Below are positions 1-8,411 of a stretch of DNA of 64,000 nucleotides, one piece after another (within the stretch, counting starts at the first letter, position 1; the number at the start of each line of letters is the position of its first letter). A program made the translations under genes and the position numbers. The notes below the pieces were generated by a model that was not told where the DNA came from, searched no databases, and saw nothing but the letters and a program-made list of their open reading frames with translations. The DNA is from Streptomyces sp. AC1-42W (GTDB taxonomy: Bacteria; Actinomycetota; Actinomycetes; Streptomycetales; Streptomycetaceae): NCBI RefSeq assembly GCF_003248355.1, contig NZ_QKWY01000003.1, positions 1-64,000 on the forward strand, given 5' to 3'.

Positions 1-658
1 GAAGGAGGCGTCCGTGCTCGTCGCGGGCGGCGGGGGTGTCGGGCTCGCCGGTCTCGAAGTAGGTGCTGGTGGTGTCGAAGAACAGCAGGTCGACTTCGAG
101 GTTGAGGAGGTCGGCGACGGACCAGTAGACCTCTTCGGCAAGCTTGTCTTCGATGGTCAGCAGCCAGTCCATCGCCCGGTAGCAGGCGTCCTCGCTGGTG
201 GCGGGCAGGCCGGGGATGTGGCTGTCGTGCTCGATCCAGCGAGTCGCGGCAAGCTTGGAACTCGGGGCCAGGGCCCGGTTGGCGACCAGCGCGAACAGCA
301 CCCGCTCCGCGGCCGGGTCCAGGCGGCGGCCCTTGAGGAGCTTCTTCATCACCGTGTCGATCCCGATGCGGTGCCACAAGCCGTCCAGGGCGTGGGCGCC
401 GCCCATCGGGCGGGAGGCCAGGAACGTCAGCTCCGAGCCGGATGTGGCCCGCAGTGCGGCAGCCGGCTCGAGCAGCTTGGTCAGCGAGGTGACCAGCCGC
501 TCGATGGCCGCCCGGTCCAGACGGTCCTCGCGGCCGAAGTTGTGCAGGACCTGCGGGCGCGAGGTGCCGGCGGCAGCGTCCCACTGGTTGTGCGCCAGCT
601 GCAGATAGCGCACGGACGAGCCGTCCTTGTTCTTCCGCGTCGTCGCCCGTACGTACAT
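1..658 (-). CDS. IS1634-family transposase, N-terminal part (cut by window edge)
   Basis: Reading the minus strand from the ATG at 658 gives about 219 codons that run open off the left edge, so only the N-terminal part is visible. The start reads MYVRATTRKNKDGSSVRYLQ, and further on there are NFGRED, RPMGGAHALDGLW, ANRALAPSSKLAATRW and EVDLLFFDTTSTYFE. This order is typical of IS1634-group DDE transposases of actinomycetes. The last motif carries the first catalytic Asp of the DDE triad; the other two residues lie outside the window. No terminal inverted repeat could be fixed. It adds to the dense IS content of the first 14 kb. Confidence 0.85.
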   Translation of the reverse strand, partial: MYVRATTRKNKDGSSVRYLQLAHNQWDAAAGTSRPQVLHNFGREDRLDRAAIERLVTSLTKLLEPAAALRATSGSELTFLASRPMGGAHALDGLWHRIGIDTVMKKLLKGRRLDPAAERVLFALVANRALAPSSKLAATRWIEHDSHIPGLPATSEDACYRAMDWLLTIEDKLAEEVYWSVADLLNLEVDLLFFDTTSTYFETGEPDTPAARDEHGRLL

Positions 659-874
659 GGTTCCAGACCTTAACAGCAACACCACAGGTCAATACAGGGA
701 AGTCGCGCAGAACGTGTTACTAGGAGATTCCGGTTGTTCCACCAGGCCGGAACCCAGTGACCTGCGACAACGCCGTCATCCGTGTCCAGGATCCCCGATT
801 AGCTGCGGAACGCAGGTTCGAGGGCGTCCTGAGCATGGTCGCTCGGCGTGATCCCCAGTTCTTTGGCCAGACTA

Positions 875-1752
875 AGGGCTGTCCCGTAAATGATCTCTGA
901 GCCGCCTTGGGCGTGGTTGGCCGTTGTGCGGGCCGTGCGTCTATCCGGCGAGGGCGAGGTTGTGCATCCGGGCAATGCCGAGCATGGCGTGGTGGACTCC
1001 GTCGCCTTTGAGGCGGCAGTCGCGGAGGATCTTCCAGGTCTTCATGCGCGCGAAGACGTGCTCGACGCGGGCGCGGACCTGCTTGTGGGACTTGTTGTGT
1101 GCTTCCTTCCAGTCCGGAAGGTCTTCGCCCTTGCGTCGGCGGTGGGGCATGACGAGCCCGGTGCCGGGATAGCCGCCGTCGGCGATCGTGAGTGTTCTGC
1201 CGACGGCGGCTTTGGCGCCGGATTCCTCCCATGCCTTGCAGTCGTTGCGGTTTCCGGCAAGCGGCCGGCCCACCACGACGACCAGGCGGGTGTCGGCGTC
1301 GATGACGACCTGATGGTTGGTCGAGTACCGGTAATTCTTGGACTGCTCCGCCACCGTGTGGTCCCGGGTGGGGACCAGGGTGCCGTCCACGATGAGGACG
1401 GTGTCCTTGGCGAACCGCTTGCGGGGCTGGAGCGCGAGCATCGGCCCGAGGTGGTCGATGATGCGGTCCGCTGCCGACTTGGACACCCCGAAGAGCGGGG
1501 CGAGCTGGCGCATCGTCAAGTTTGTGCGCCAGTACGCCGCGACCAGCAGAGCCCGGTCCTCCAGCGGGAGGCTCCACGGCCGGCCCCTGCGGACCGCATC
1601 CGCACCCTCGCGCCGCAGTACGGTCACCAGCTTGCCGAACAGGCGAGGGCTCAGCCCGGTGAACGGGGCTATCCAGGACGGCTCCGACGCCGTGATCACA
1701 CCAGCCACCGCAAGATCATCTCACCCGTGACCAGCAGTTACGGGACAACCCT
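875..1752. mobile_element. IS5-family (IS427-like) insertion sequence, complete
   Basis: An 878-bp element bounded by imperfect inverted repeats. The left end reads AGGGCTGTCCCGTAA and the reverse complement of the right end reads AGGGTTGTCCCGTAA (14 of 15 matches). It is flanked by a TA dinucleotide on each side (873-874 and 1753-1754), which fits the 2-bp TA duplication of IS427-type IS5 elements. It carries one transposase gene on the minus strand. Removing the element and one TA copy restores an open frame in the gene it interrupts. Confidence 0.9.
941..1708 (-). CDS. IS5-family transposase
   Basis: A 255-aa transposase filling the IS at 875-1752. The N-terminal part is a helix-turn-helix-like region (LTMRQLAPLFGVSKSAADRI). 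The DDE domain follows, with the first Asp in LIVDGTLVP, the second in LTIADGGYPG and the Glu in RARVEHVFARMKTW. The length and motif spacing match intact IS427-group transposases (DDE_Tnp_4 type), so the copy looks functional. Both IS ends are present, which also suggests recent insertion. Confidence 0.92.
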   Translation of the reverse strand: MAGVITASEPSWIAPFTGLSPRLFGKLVTVLRREGADAVRRGRPWSLPLEDRALLVAAYWRTNLTMRQLAPLFGVSKSAADRIIDHLGPMLALQPRKRFAKDTVLIVDGTLVPTRDHTVAEQSKNYRYSTNHQVVIDADTRLVVVVGRPLAGNRNDCKAWEESGAKAAVGRTLTIADGGYPGTGLVMPHRRRKGEDLPDWKEAHNKSHKQVRARVEHVFARMKTWKILRDCRLKGDGVHHAMLGIARMHNLALAG

Positions 1753-2671
1753 TAGGGTCGAGGTCTGACATCAGCGGAGCGCCGCCGTTGACGGTGATGG
1801 CGCTGACGAGTTCCTGGCGTCGGGCGCGGGTAAGGCTCATGAACAGCTGGCGGTCCTTGGCGGTGGTGTCGGGCCCTTCCTCGTCGCTGGCGGTCTGTTC
1901 CATGCGCTGCAGCGCTTTGGCTTCGTCTCTGTCCGGGCCGGCACTGAGGTAGTGGAAGAAGGTGTCCGGTGGAACGGTCTGGGTCGAGACGAGGCGCAGG
2001 ATGGGCATGGCGGCGCCCGAGGGTTCTGAGAGCTTTCTGAGGGCGTCGATCCAGGATCCGACCGATCGCCAGAAGTCTTTCCCGGTCTCGCTGAGCGGGC
2101 CGGCGGCTTCACGGTGCTTGGCCTGCAGGAGTTCCCGCGGTGTCTTGTCCTGGTCGAGGAACTCGATGTCGTCGAGGAGTTCCATGCGGACCTCGGCGGT
2201 CGGGTCGTGCCAGCTGCGGCGGGCGAGCTCGAGCAGAGCGAGCTCGCACTGGTAGAGGTACCCGGTCATCTGCCCTGCCGCCGAGTGCGACCTTGCTCGT
2301 GCCACGTTCCCCACTACTGATCGTGCTTGTCCGAGCGGCGCGAGTCCCACCCCTGTTGCGGACCGCACCGGATCAGCGCCCTGGGGCTGTTTGGTCTGGT
2401 GTGATGCGCTGTGCCACTCCCCTGCGGCACAACGTAGCACCCGTCCCGGTGTCACCGTCAGCCTTCACGAAGTCGCTATCCGTGGACTGTCGGCGCCTGT
2501 GTAAGGGGTCTGGTTGGGGGTTTGCCCGTAGCCGGAGCTGTGGTGACTTGCTTCGGCCGGAGCCGGCTCGTCGAGGCTGCGGCCTTTTGCCTGCCGTTCG
2601 GCTGCGGCCAGGTCGCGAGCCCTCAGCAGCGCTGCTCGGTTGATGGGCGCAGCCGTGCTGTGCGTGCGGTG

Positions 2672-3706
2672 TCAGGACTTCGTCAGGTCTTCGGGAGCGG
2701 TGTGCTCGTTGAGCTTGCCGAAGGGGACGTGAACGCTGGGGGTAGTCCGTGAGGTGCTGGCCAGATGGCTTTCCTGGTCGTCGAAGAAGATGTGCGGCTT
2801 GAGGACCTTCATGATCTCGCCCTTGTCGATGCCTCCGAGGAAGAAGGCGTCATTGACGGTCACTCCCCAGTTTTTCAGGCTGACCACTGCCCGTTCGTGT
2901 GCGGGGGCGTTGCGTGCGGTGACGAGTGATACGTGGAGGCGAATCCGGTAGTCGCTGTCCTTCTGCCGCTCTTCTTCTTCCCGCTGCTGGATTCGGTTGA
3001 TGCTGGCCAGGAAGTCTTTCAGGGGTCCCGCGTCATGCGGCACCGCGGCGTTGAGTACCTCGTGGGCACGGAACCCCTCGATGCCTCCGGTCTTGTACAC
3101 CTGTTCCGACTCGTCGGTGGCGAGGACGCCGTCGAAGTCGACGGAGATGCGCAGGTCGCGGTCGCTGGTGTCGTCCTCGTGGGGCTCGCCCAGGACGTGC
3201 CCTGCGGGCAGTCCGCGGGAGACGGCCTCGCGTACGTCTCCGGCGTTCGCCGACAGGAACAGCGACATGTTGAGGGCTGGCATGAACTGGTAGGGCGAGC
3301 GGCCTTGCATGAAGATGGCGCGGCTTATCTGCAGCCCGTGTGTCTGTATTGACCGCATGACGCGAAGCCCGGTGTCGGGGTCGTTCCGGGACAGGACGAT
3401 GACCTCGACCAGGGGGTCGTCCGCTTCGCTCAGGTCGTTCAGCGAGAGCAGGCGGCGAATGAACGGGAACGCGACGCCGGGGCACAGCGTGTCGGTGAGG
3501 TGCTCTGCCTGGTAGGCGCGGTAGCCCTCCTCGCCCTGCTCCCGGAATACGGCGTCGGACTCTGCGAGGTCGAACAGTGCGCTGGAGGCGATGCCGATGA
3601 CCAGCCGGTTCGCCAGTTCGTACGCGGCCACAGCAACCCCTTTGATCAGCCCGTTCTCTGTGTCCTCAATCATCGCATCAGCCTCTGCGTGCAGCCTGCG
3701 GCGCAT
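2672..3706 (-). CDS. 5'-nucleotidase (PF06189-type, NT5C1A-like)
   Basis: About 344 aa. The N-terminal block LVIGIASSALFDLAESD, then FPFIRRLL, VEVIVLSRNDPDTGLRVM and a later DFDGVLATDESE Asp motif match the 5-nucleotidase family (HAD-like fold, DxD near the middle). The C-terminal AFFLGGIDKGEIMKVLKPHI and FFDDQ blocks also fit. The family dephosphorylates nucleoside 5'-monophosphates in the cytoplasm; the substrate cannot be read from sequence. The frame is open up to an ATG at 3781. I chose the ATG at 3706; the ATG at 3673 has a good AGAGG upstream and is a real alternative. It is divergent from the protelomerase-like gene, with the 57-bp inverted repeat between them. Confidence 0.8.
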   Translation of the reverse strand: MRRRLHAEADAMIEDTENGLIKGVAVAAYELANRLVIGIASSALFDLAESDAVFREQGEEGYRAYQAEHLTDTLCPGVAFPFIRRLLSLNDLSEADDPLVEVIVLSRNDPDTGLRVMRSIQTHGLQISRAIFMQGRSPYQFMPALNMSLFLSANAGDVREAVSRGLPAGHVLGEPHEDDTSDRDLRISVDFDGVLATDESEQVYKTGGIEGFRAHEVLNAAVPHDAGPLKDFLASINRIQQREEEERQKDSDYRIRLHVSLVTARNAPAHERAVVSLKNWGVTVNDAFFLGGIDKGEIMKVLKPHIFFDDQESHLASTSRTTPSVHVPFGKLNEHTAPEDLTKS

Positions 3707-3973
3707 GTCGCTTGCCCTGAGGACTGATGTGGGCCGGCCAGTGCGGCGTCCGCGGCCGGGGCGGGGCACGGCGTCCGCCATCGGGCCTGTGTCGGGCGAG
3801 GGTTCCGGAAGGAACTCTGGGCGACCACCGTGAGACGTTCGTTCTCTGGCTGCAGCTGCGGTCGCCGCCGTGGCGAGCGCTCTGTTCTGGCGCCGCGGGG
3901 CTGACTCTGTGTGGACCTCCGGGCGTGAAGAGTTTGTGCGGGCAGCGCGGCGTGGCGTGGCGCAGTTGTACTA

Positions 3974-4030
3974 CGGACAGCTCCCTTGTATCTTTGGGGC
4001 ATACCACCAAAGATACAAGGGAGCTGTCCG
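3974..4030. repeat. 57-bp inverted repeat with 24-bp perfect arms upstream of the protelomerase-like gene
   Basis: The left arm (3974-3997) begins CGGACAGCTCCCTTGTATCT and the right arm (4007-4030) is its exact reverse complement. The 9-nt spacer GGCATACCA is not palindromic. The repeat lies between two divergently transcribed genes, so it is not placed as a terminator for either and has no T-tract. It starts 124 bp upstream of the ATG at 4098. Size and position resemble the inverted-repeat sites next to phage protelomerase genes, but it may instead be an operator. Confidence 0.9.
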
Positions 4031-4097
4031 GCCCGATGCCTGCTCAATACGCACCGCCCCGGCCACCCCGAAGAAACCGCGACCCGAAAGGCCTCAC

Positions 4098-4985
4098 ATG
4101 CTGACTCCGGCTGACAAGGAGCGGATCGACCGCTTCGTGGCCAAGATCCGCGACGCCGGCTCCGACGAGCAGCGGATGCACATGGCCGTGCTCACCGAGC
4201 TGTCGGCCATTCACCGGCGAGTCAACCCGAAGACGGGCGAGCCGTACGCCCCGACCACAAACCGCAGCCTGATCACCGACTACCGAAACGTGATCAAGGC
4301 CGAACTGGGCGAGGACGCCCCCGTCCTGGAGAAGTTCAAGTACTCGGCTGCCCGCGTGACGGAGTACCGCCAGCACCAGCAGGAGCAGCGCGAGGAACGG
4401 CACCGCAATCAGAGGCCGCTGAACGCGCAGGAGCACATCGAGCGGGCCGTGGCGCTGCTGGGCTACAACGCGAAGGTCCGGTGGTCCAACGCCGCGGCCA
4501 TCGCCGGCGTCGTGGCCCTTACCGGCCGCCGCCCTTACGAAGTGGGTTGTGTGGGCGGCTTCGAGCCTGACCCCACTGACGCGCCGCGGGTCCTGTTCAG
4601 CGGACAAACCAAGACGCGTGAGACCGAACGCGCCGCCACCGCCTACTCCGTCCCGGTGCTCGCGGAGCGGGATCTCGTGCTTGAGACCGTCGTCCGCATC
4701 CGCGAGGAGGTCGACCCCGCTCTGGACAACAAGACCTACTCGCAGCGCTTCGGCAAAGAGGTCGGCATCGTCGCCAAGCGCACGTTCACCGACGCCGACA
4801 GACAGCCGATCACTCCACGAGAACTGCGCGAGGCGTACGCCGCCGTCGCGTACCGCAAGTTCGCGAGCCGGAAGATCTCCGAGGTGCAGTTCTACAACGA
4901 GGTCCTCGGACACCAGGGAACCGACCTAAACACCTCCCTGTTCTACTTCGCCTTCTACATCAACGACAGCAACGAACTGCAGTGA
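4098..4985 (+). CDS. Protelomerase (telomere resolvase)-like protein
   Basis: A 295-aa protein with tyrosine-recombinase-like catalytic residues in the order of the telomere resolvases. These are Arg144/145 (ALTGRRPYEV), Lys172 (SGQTKTRE), Arg241/244 (TPRELREAYAAVAYRKF), His272 (EVLGHQGTD) and Tyr283 (NTSLFYFAFYI). The C-terminal block lines up with the ILGHDDENTQLHYKQFKL block of TelN/TelK, where that Tyr is the nucleophile. The enzymes cut inverted-repeat sites and reseal them as hairpin ends. This copy is much shorter than TelN/TelK (about 630-640 aa) or ResT/TelA (about 440-450 aa), so it may be a minimal catalytic version. The ATG at 4098 follows GAAAGG at a good distance. The frame also extends upstream through the inverted repeat to 3870, but that part does not look like protein. 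Function on DNA is inferred. Confidence 0.75.
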   Translation: MLTPADKERIDRFVAKIRDAGSDEQRMHMAVLTELSAIHRRVNPKTGEPYAPTTNRSLITDYRNVIKAELGEDAPVLEKFKYSAARVTEYRQHQQEQREERHRNQRPLNAQEHIERAVALLGYNAKVRWSNAAAIAGVVALTGRRPYEVGCVGGFEPDPTDAPRVLFSGQTKTRETERAATAYSVPVLAERDLVLETVVRIREEVDPALDNKTYSQRFGKEVGIVAKRTFTDADRQPITPRELREAYAAVAYRKFASRKISEVQFYNEVLGHQGTDLNTSLFYFAFYINDSNELQ

Positions 4986-5079
4986 TGCATGACCTTCGCC
5001 CGGGCAGGCCGAGATCCCTCCAACGGGCGGGGGCGCACGGGCCGAGTCAGCCGCTGGCCGGCGGTCGAGCGAAGTCTGC

Positions 5080-5305
5080 GCGCGACGACGGATCCGACTG
5101 GCTGTCGGGGTGGATCGGCGGGACCCCCGGGGGCAAGGACGGGCGCGAGCTGGAGATCGCGACGACGGCCAACGACCCGGACGGCACGTACGGGGCGTGG
5201 CTCGCCGATCTCGGGCCCTCTGAGGCGATCGAGCGCGGGATCCTCGCGGGGTTCGAGATCGACGTCCTGGAAATCCGCGATCCCTCGCCGATCCTCGGGC
5301 TCTCG
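5080..5305 (+). pseudogene. Fragment of an SF2-type DEAD/helicase-associated protein
   Basis: The plus strand encodes GRELEIATTANDPDGTYGAW and then LGPSEAIERGILAGFEIDVL, followed by EIRDPSPILG. This is the central segment of large Streptomyces helicase-associated proteins, where a similar block (DDPDG-x-YGA, SEAI-RGI-A) follows the DEAH motor. There is no Walker A or DEAH box upstream and no C-terminal domain. The similarity stops near 5300, exactly where a minus-strand TPP-enzyme fragment begins. The 5' limit is approximate. Confidence 0.55.
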
Positions 5306-5745
5306 GAGACGACCCGGGCAGCGGCGGCGGGGTCGTCCAGCGTGACGACCTTCTTCGCCGTTCTGCTGAACCAACCGCTCGGGTCGAACTCCTGGAACGC
5401 CTCCCGGCCACGGTCGGACACCGGAATGAGTCCCGCGAAGAGGACCATCGGTGTCGCGTCCTGATACGCGGCATGGACGGCGATGAACGCGTTCGCGGCG
5501 CCTGGCCCTCGGGTCGCGATCGCCACCCCGGACAGCCCTGTCAGCCTTCCCTCCGCCAGTGCCACGAAGCTGGCGCCGCCCTCGTGCCGGGTCACGACCG
5601 TCGAGATCGGCGAATCGTGCAGCCCGTCGAGCACGTCGAGGAAGGACTCGCCGGGAACTCCGCACACCCGCCGGACGCCTTCACGCTCCAGTTGCGCGAC
5701 GATCAGGTGGCCCGCGGAGAGAGACCGCTCGGGGCCGGACGGCGC
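5302..5745 (-). pseudogene. N-terminal fragment of a TPP-dependent enzyme (acetolactate-synthase-like)
   Basis: Minus-strand reading gives SAGHLIVAQLEREGVRRVCG then VPGESFLDVLDGLHDS and TVVTRHEGGASFVALAEGRL, with the conserved TPP-activating Glu (RHEGGA). GVAIATRGPGAANAF and ATPMVLFAGL follow. This is the N-terminal pyrimidine-binding domain of acetolactate-synthase-like enzymes. Similarity ends after DDPAAAARVVSES near 5302; the central and PP-binding domains are missing, so the product would be inactive. It is joined end to end with a helicase fragment on the other strand. Confidence 0.7.
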
Positions 5746-5823
5746 ATGGTGCGCCGGTGTGGCGGCCCAACGTCGCCAGCGGTGTCGGCGGCCTTGGCCG
5801 CGCCCCCTTGGGAGTTGATGGCA

Positions 5824-7261
5824 TCACCCGTCCAGGGACGAGGGGCCTCCGTCGGGGTGGCTGTCGATCCAGGCGAGGCCTCCGATGTCGAGGCGTGTGC
5901 GGGCGCGGGTGACGGCGACGTAGGCGAGGCGGGCTTCGCTGTCGTCGATGGGCCCTGGAACGGGCCGCCCTTGGCTGTCCTGTCCGCCGGTGTCCTTGGG
6001 CGGGCTGAAGTCGTCGGCGACTTGCACGCGCGCCCATTCGCGGCCTTTGGCCTTGTGGGCGGTGGAGACGGCGACCTGGGCGTGGTCTTCCGTCCTGAGG
6101 CTGCTGACGGCGGCGAGGATGGCGTCGGTCCCGTGGGTGTCGACGAGGTCGACCAAGGGCTGCAGGTCGCGTCCGCACGGGTCGTGGGCGGCATAGTCCT
6201 GGACGGCTCCCCAGGTGGGGAAGAAGGACGAGTTCGGGGTGTGGGTGCGGCGGCCGGTCCTTGAGGTCGCGCGCGGCCAGGGCGAGGGCGCGCAGGCTGT
6301 CTCCGCCTCCGACGAGGGCGACTTTGGCGCCGGTGGCGAGGAGGTTCATGACGTGTTTCATGGCGCCGACGTTGGTGCGGCACAGGATGGCGTCCGGGTG
6401 GGCGAGGGGGCCGAGTTCCGTGGGCATGGCGTCGGTGCCGGTCAGCCGGATGGGTGCGCCGGCAATGGTGAGCCATCGGTTCGCTTCCGCGGCCAGGAGG
6501 GGGCCGAAGCGGAAGGAGCGGGAGAGGGTGAGGTGGGTGCCGTCGAAGCCGGTCATGACGTCTTTGGCGCCGCGCCAGTGGTAGATGGCCCGGGCCGAGT
6601 CGCCGACGAGGACGAGCTGGGCGTGGTCGCGCTGGTTGTTGAAGATGTGCTCGACGACGGGGTTGGTGTCCTGGGCTTCGTCGAGCAGGAGGTAGTCGGC
6701 GGGGATCCTGGGGTTGGTGAGGGACCAGATCTTGAGGAAGTGGTCGGGGTCGAACCTGACGGCGGCGGTGTCGGGGTTCTGAAGGTCGTCCCAGGCTTTG
6801 TCGGCGTAGGGCAGGACGAGGTCGGCGAGTTCGCGGTGGTGTTCGGGGGCGTCGAGGCCGCGCAGCGGTGGGACGTGACGGCAGGTGAGAGTGGGGTCGG
6901 CGGAGTGGCAGAAGCGAGTGATGGTGCGCAGGACGGTGTTGGACAGGGTCGTGGGGGTGATGTCGTGGTCGCCGATGCGGACGGGTTTGGTGATACCGAG
7001 GTCCTGACCGGAGCGCCAGGCGGGGCGGCGGGGTGCGTCGAGGCGGCGGGCGTAGCGGTGGCCGATGCCCGGGAAGCGGGTGGCTGCGTCGTGGGCGATG
7101 GCGCGGTTGTAGGCGAGGTAGCGGCCGCGGCGTTTGGTGGCGGTGGCGAGGAGGGCGAGGGTGGAGGTCTTTCCAGTGCCGGCGCCTGCTTGGAGGGCGA
7201 TGTGGTCGCCGGCGTGGAAGCGGTCGGCTGCGTGGGTCTGTTCGTCGGTCGGGGTGAACAC
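5824..7261 (-). pseudogene. UvrD/PcrA-like superfamily 1 helicase with a frameshift near 6225
   Basis: The GTG at 7261, preceded by CCGGAG, opens MFTPTDEQTHAADRF, with motif I GAGTGKTST at residues 25-33. Motif II is YLLLDEAQDTNP, motif III LVLVGDSARAIYHWRGA and motif IV LSRSFRFG. After ...DLKDRPPHPHPELV the frame degenerates into Arg/Pro. The adjacent minus frame picks up FFPTWGAVQDYAAHDPCGRD, VAVSTAHKAKGREW and motif VI YVAVTRARTRLD, ending at 5824. A single extra base in the GTCCTTCTTCCCC tract (about 6218-6235) explains the break. The intact protein would be about 475 aa, a DNA translocase or helicase. It may be a true pseudogene or a sequencing error. Confidence 0.8.
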
Positions 7262-7408
7262 GTTGCTGCTCCGGATCGGCGGGTACGAAGGGGTGTTTGG
7301 GTGGCCGGCGTCGCGGGCCTGTTCCTGGCGAGGCGAGGGGCCTGTGCACGGCGGCGGATGGGCGTTCGGCGTCTGGGCCGGCCGTCGCCGACAGGGGTTG
7401 CCCTGTGC

Positions 7409-8256
7409 TCAGCGTGTGGGCTGGCGGGCGGCTTGAGGCAGTCGAGTCACGAGGTGGGCGTGGTGTTTGAGGGGGCCGAAGGGTTCCCATTCGGCGAGGG
7501 CCAGGTCTGCTGCGCCGGTGGTGACGGCGTGGGTGGTGCAGCGTTGTGTGCGCCAGCGCAACTGTTCGGTGCAGGGGAGGCTGCTGAGGTCGTAAACGGC
7601 GATGTCGGTGGCCGGCAGGGCGGATGGGCGGCGCCTGTGCGGGGCCGTGGGGGTGAGGGTCCAGTGTCCGGGGGTGGTGGGGTCGAGGACGGGCTGGGGG
7701 CATCGGGTGCGGTGGCGGGTCTGGGCGACGCACTGGATGTTTTCGATGGGGCGGGCTGCGAGGTAGCGGCCGTACCGGAGCTGGACGACGGGGCGCTCCG
7801 GCCGGCATGCGGCGCCGGTTGCCGTGGCGGGTGCGCTGGGGTTGAGGGCTCCGGCGTCGAGGAGCCTTCGCGTGCGCAGGGCGAGGCGCCGGCGGAGGTC
7901 GTCGAGGGCGGGTGGGAGGGGCTGGGGGGCGGTGCAGGTGGAGCACAGGACTGTGCGGGGGATGCGGCGCCATCAGCTGGCGTCGTCGGCGGGGTGGGCG
8001 GTGCCAGAGGCGAGGTGCCAGCGGAGGGCCTGTGGAACGGCCCGGGCCGGGAGCTCGGCGGGGTGGAGTGCGACGGGGTGTTCGTCGGTGGTGGTGTGCC
8101 AGTCGATGCGGTTGCCGCAGTCGCGGCATGAGCCGTGCTGGGCGACGAGAAGCAGGCTGGTGGGGCTGTTGGCGGCGATGGTCAGGGCCCGGCGGCGGTG
8201 CGGGGTGAGGGGCCGTTGTCCCAGTGACGCGGCGCGGGGCGGTGGGTGGGGTGCAT
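7409..8256 (-). pseudogene. DUF6083-type protein, frameshifted and with an internal stop
   Basis: The ATG at 8256 starts MHPTHRPAPRHWDN, then the reading frame is lost. The neighbouring frame continues LTPHRRRALTIAANSPTSLL, GSCRDCGNRIDWHTTTDEHP and VALHPAELPARAVPQALRWH, which is a DUF6083-like Cys-pair domain known from Streptomyces. That frame hits TGA at 7973-7975, directly before a Trp codon. It resumes in the same frame with WRRIPRTVLCSTCTAPQPLP and runs about 185 codons to the stop at 7409. One frameshift (about 8200-8235) and one nonsense codon make it a pseudogene. The Cys pairs (CRDC, CSTC) suggest metal binding; the function of the family is unknown. It lies 155 bp downstream of the XRE gene on the same strand. 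Confidence 0.6.
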
Positions 8257-8411
8257 GAGGGCGAAGGTTCCACCCGGCGCGCCGCGTCTGTGGTGTCCAC
8301 GCCGGCGTTTTCCCTCGTCCGGCTCATGCGGCGGGCTCGGGTGTTCGGGGGTTCGATTGGCAGTTCCCGACCGGTGACCGGTTCGGGTGATCTTCGCCCC
8401 CCGGCCGGGGG

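Larger units (their letters stand above)
799..2305 (-). pseudogene. Cap4-like (DUF4297-type) nuclease-domain gene interrupted by the IS at 875-1752
   Basis: Before the IS, the minus-strand frame encodes GQMTGYLYQCELALLELARR, then LLDDIEFLD and ELLQAKH, then FWRSVGSWIDALR. A DD-x-QxK pattern after a GYLYQ start is typical of the PD-(D/E)XK dsDNA-nuclease domain seen in Cap4/DUF4297 and ABC-three-component defence proteins. The frame is interrupted after ...MSDLDP. If the IS and one TA are removed, the frame continues without a shift as SLAKELGITPSDHAQDALEP and ends at the TAA at 799-801. The GTG at 2305 is the likely start but has only a weak ribosome site; about 207 aa when rejoined. The family call is by motif only, but the interruption itself is directly visible. 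Confidence 0.7.

Noticed and set aside
3974..4030. Inverted repeat as an ordinary terminator
   Set aside because: It lies between divergent genes and has no T-tract.
3870..4097. N-terminal extension of the protelomerase-like protein
   Set aside because: In-frame, but it would translate across the inverted repeat; the ATG at 4098 has a ribosome site and starts where the sequence looks like protein.
5703..8327. An 874-codon minus-strand Pro/Arg/His-rich open frame
   Set aside because: Runs through UvrD and DUF6083 remnants in the wrong frame; composition typical of a third-position shadow.
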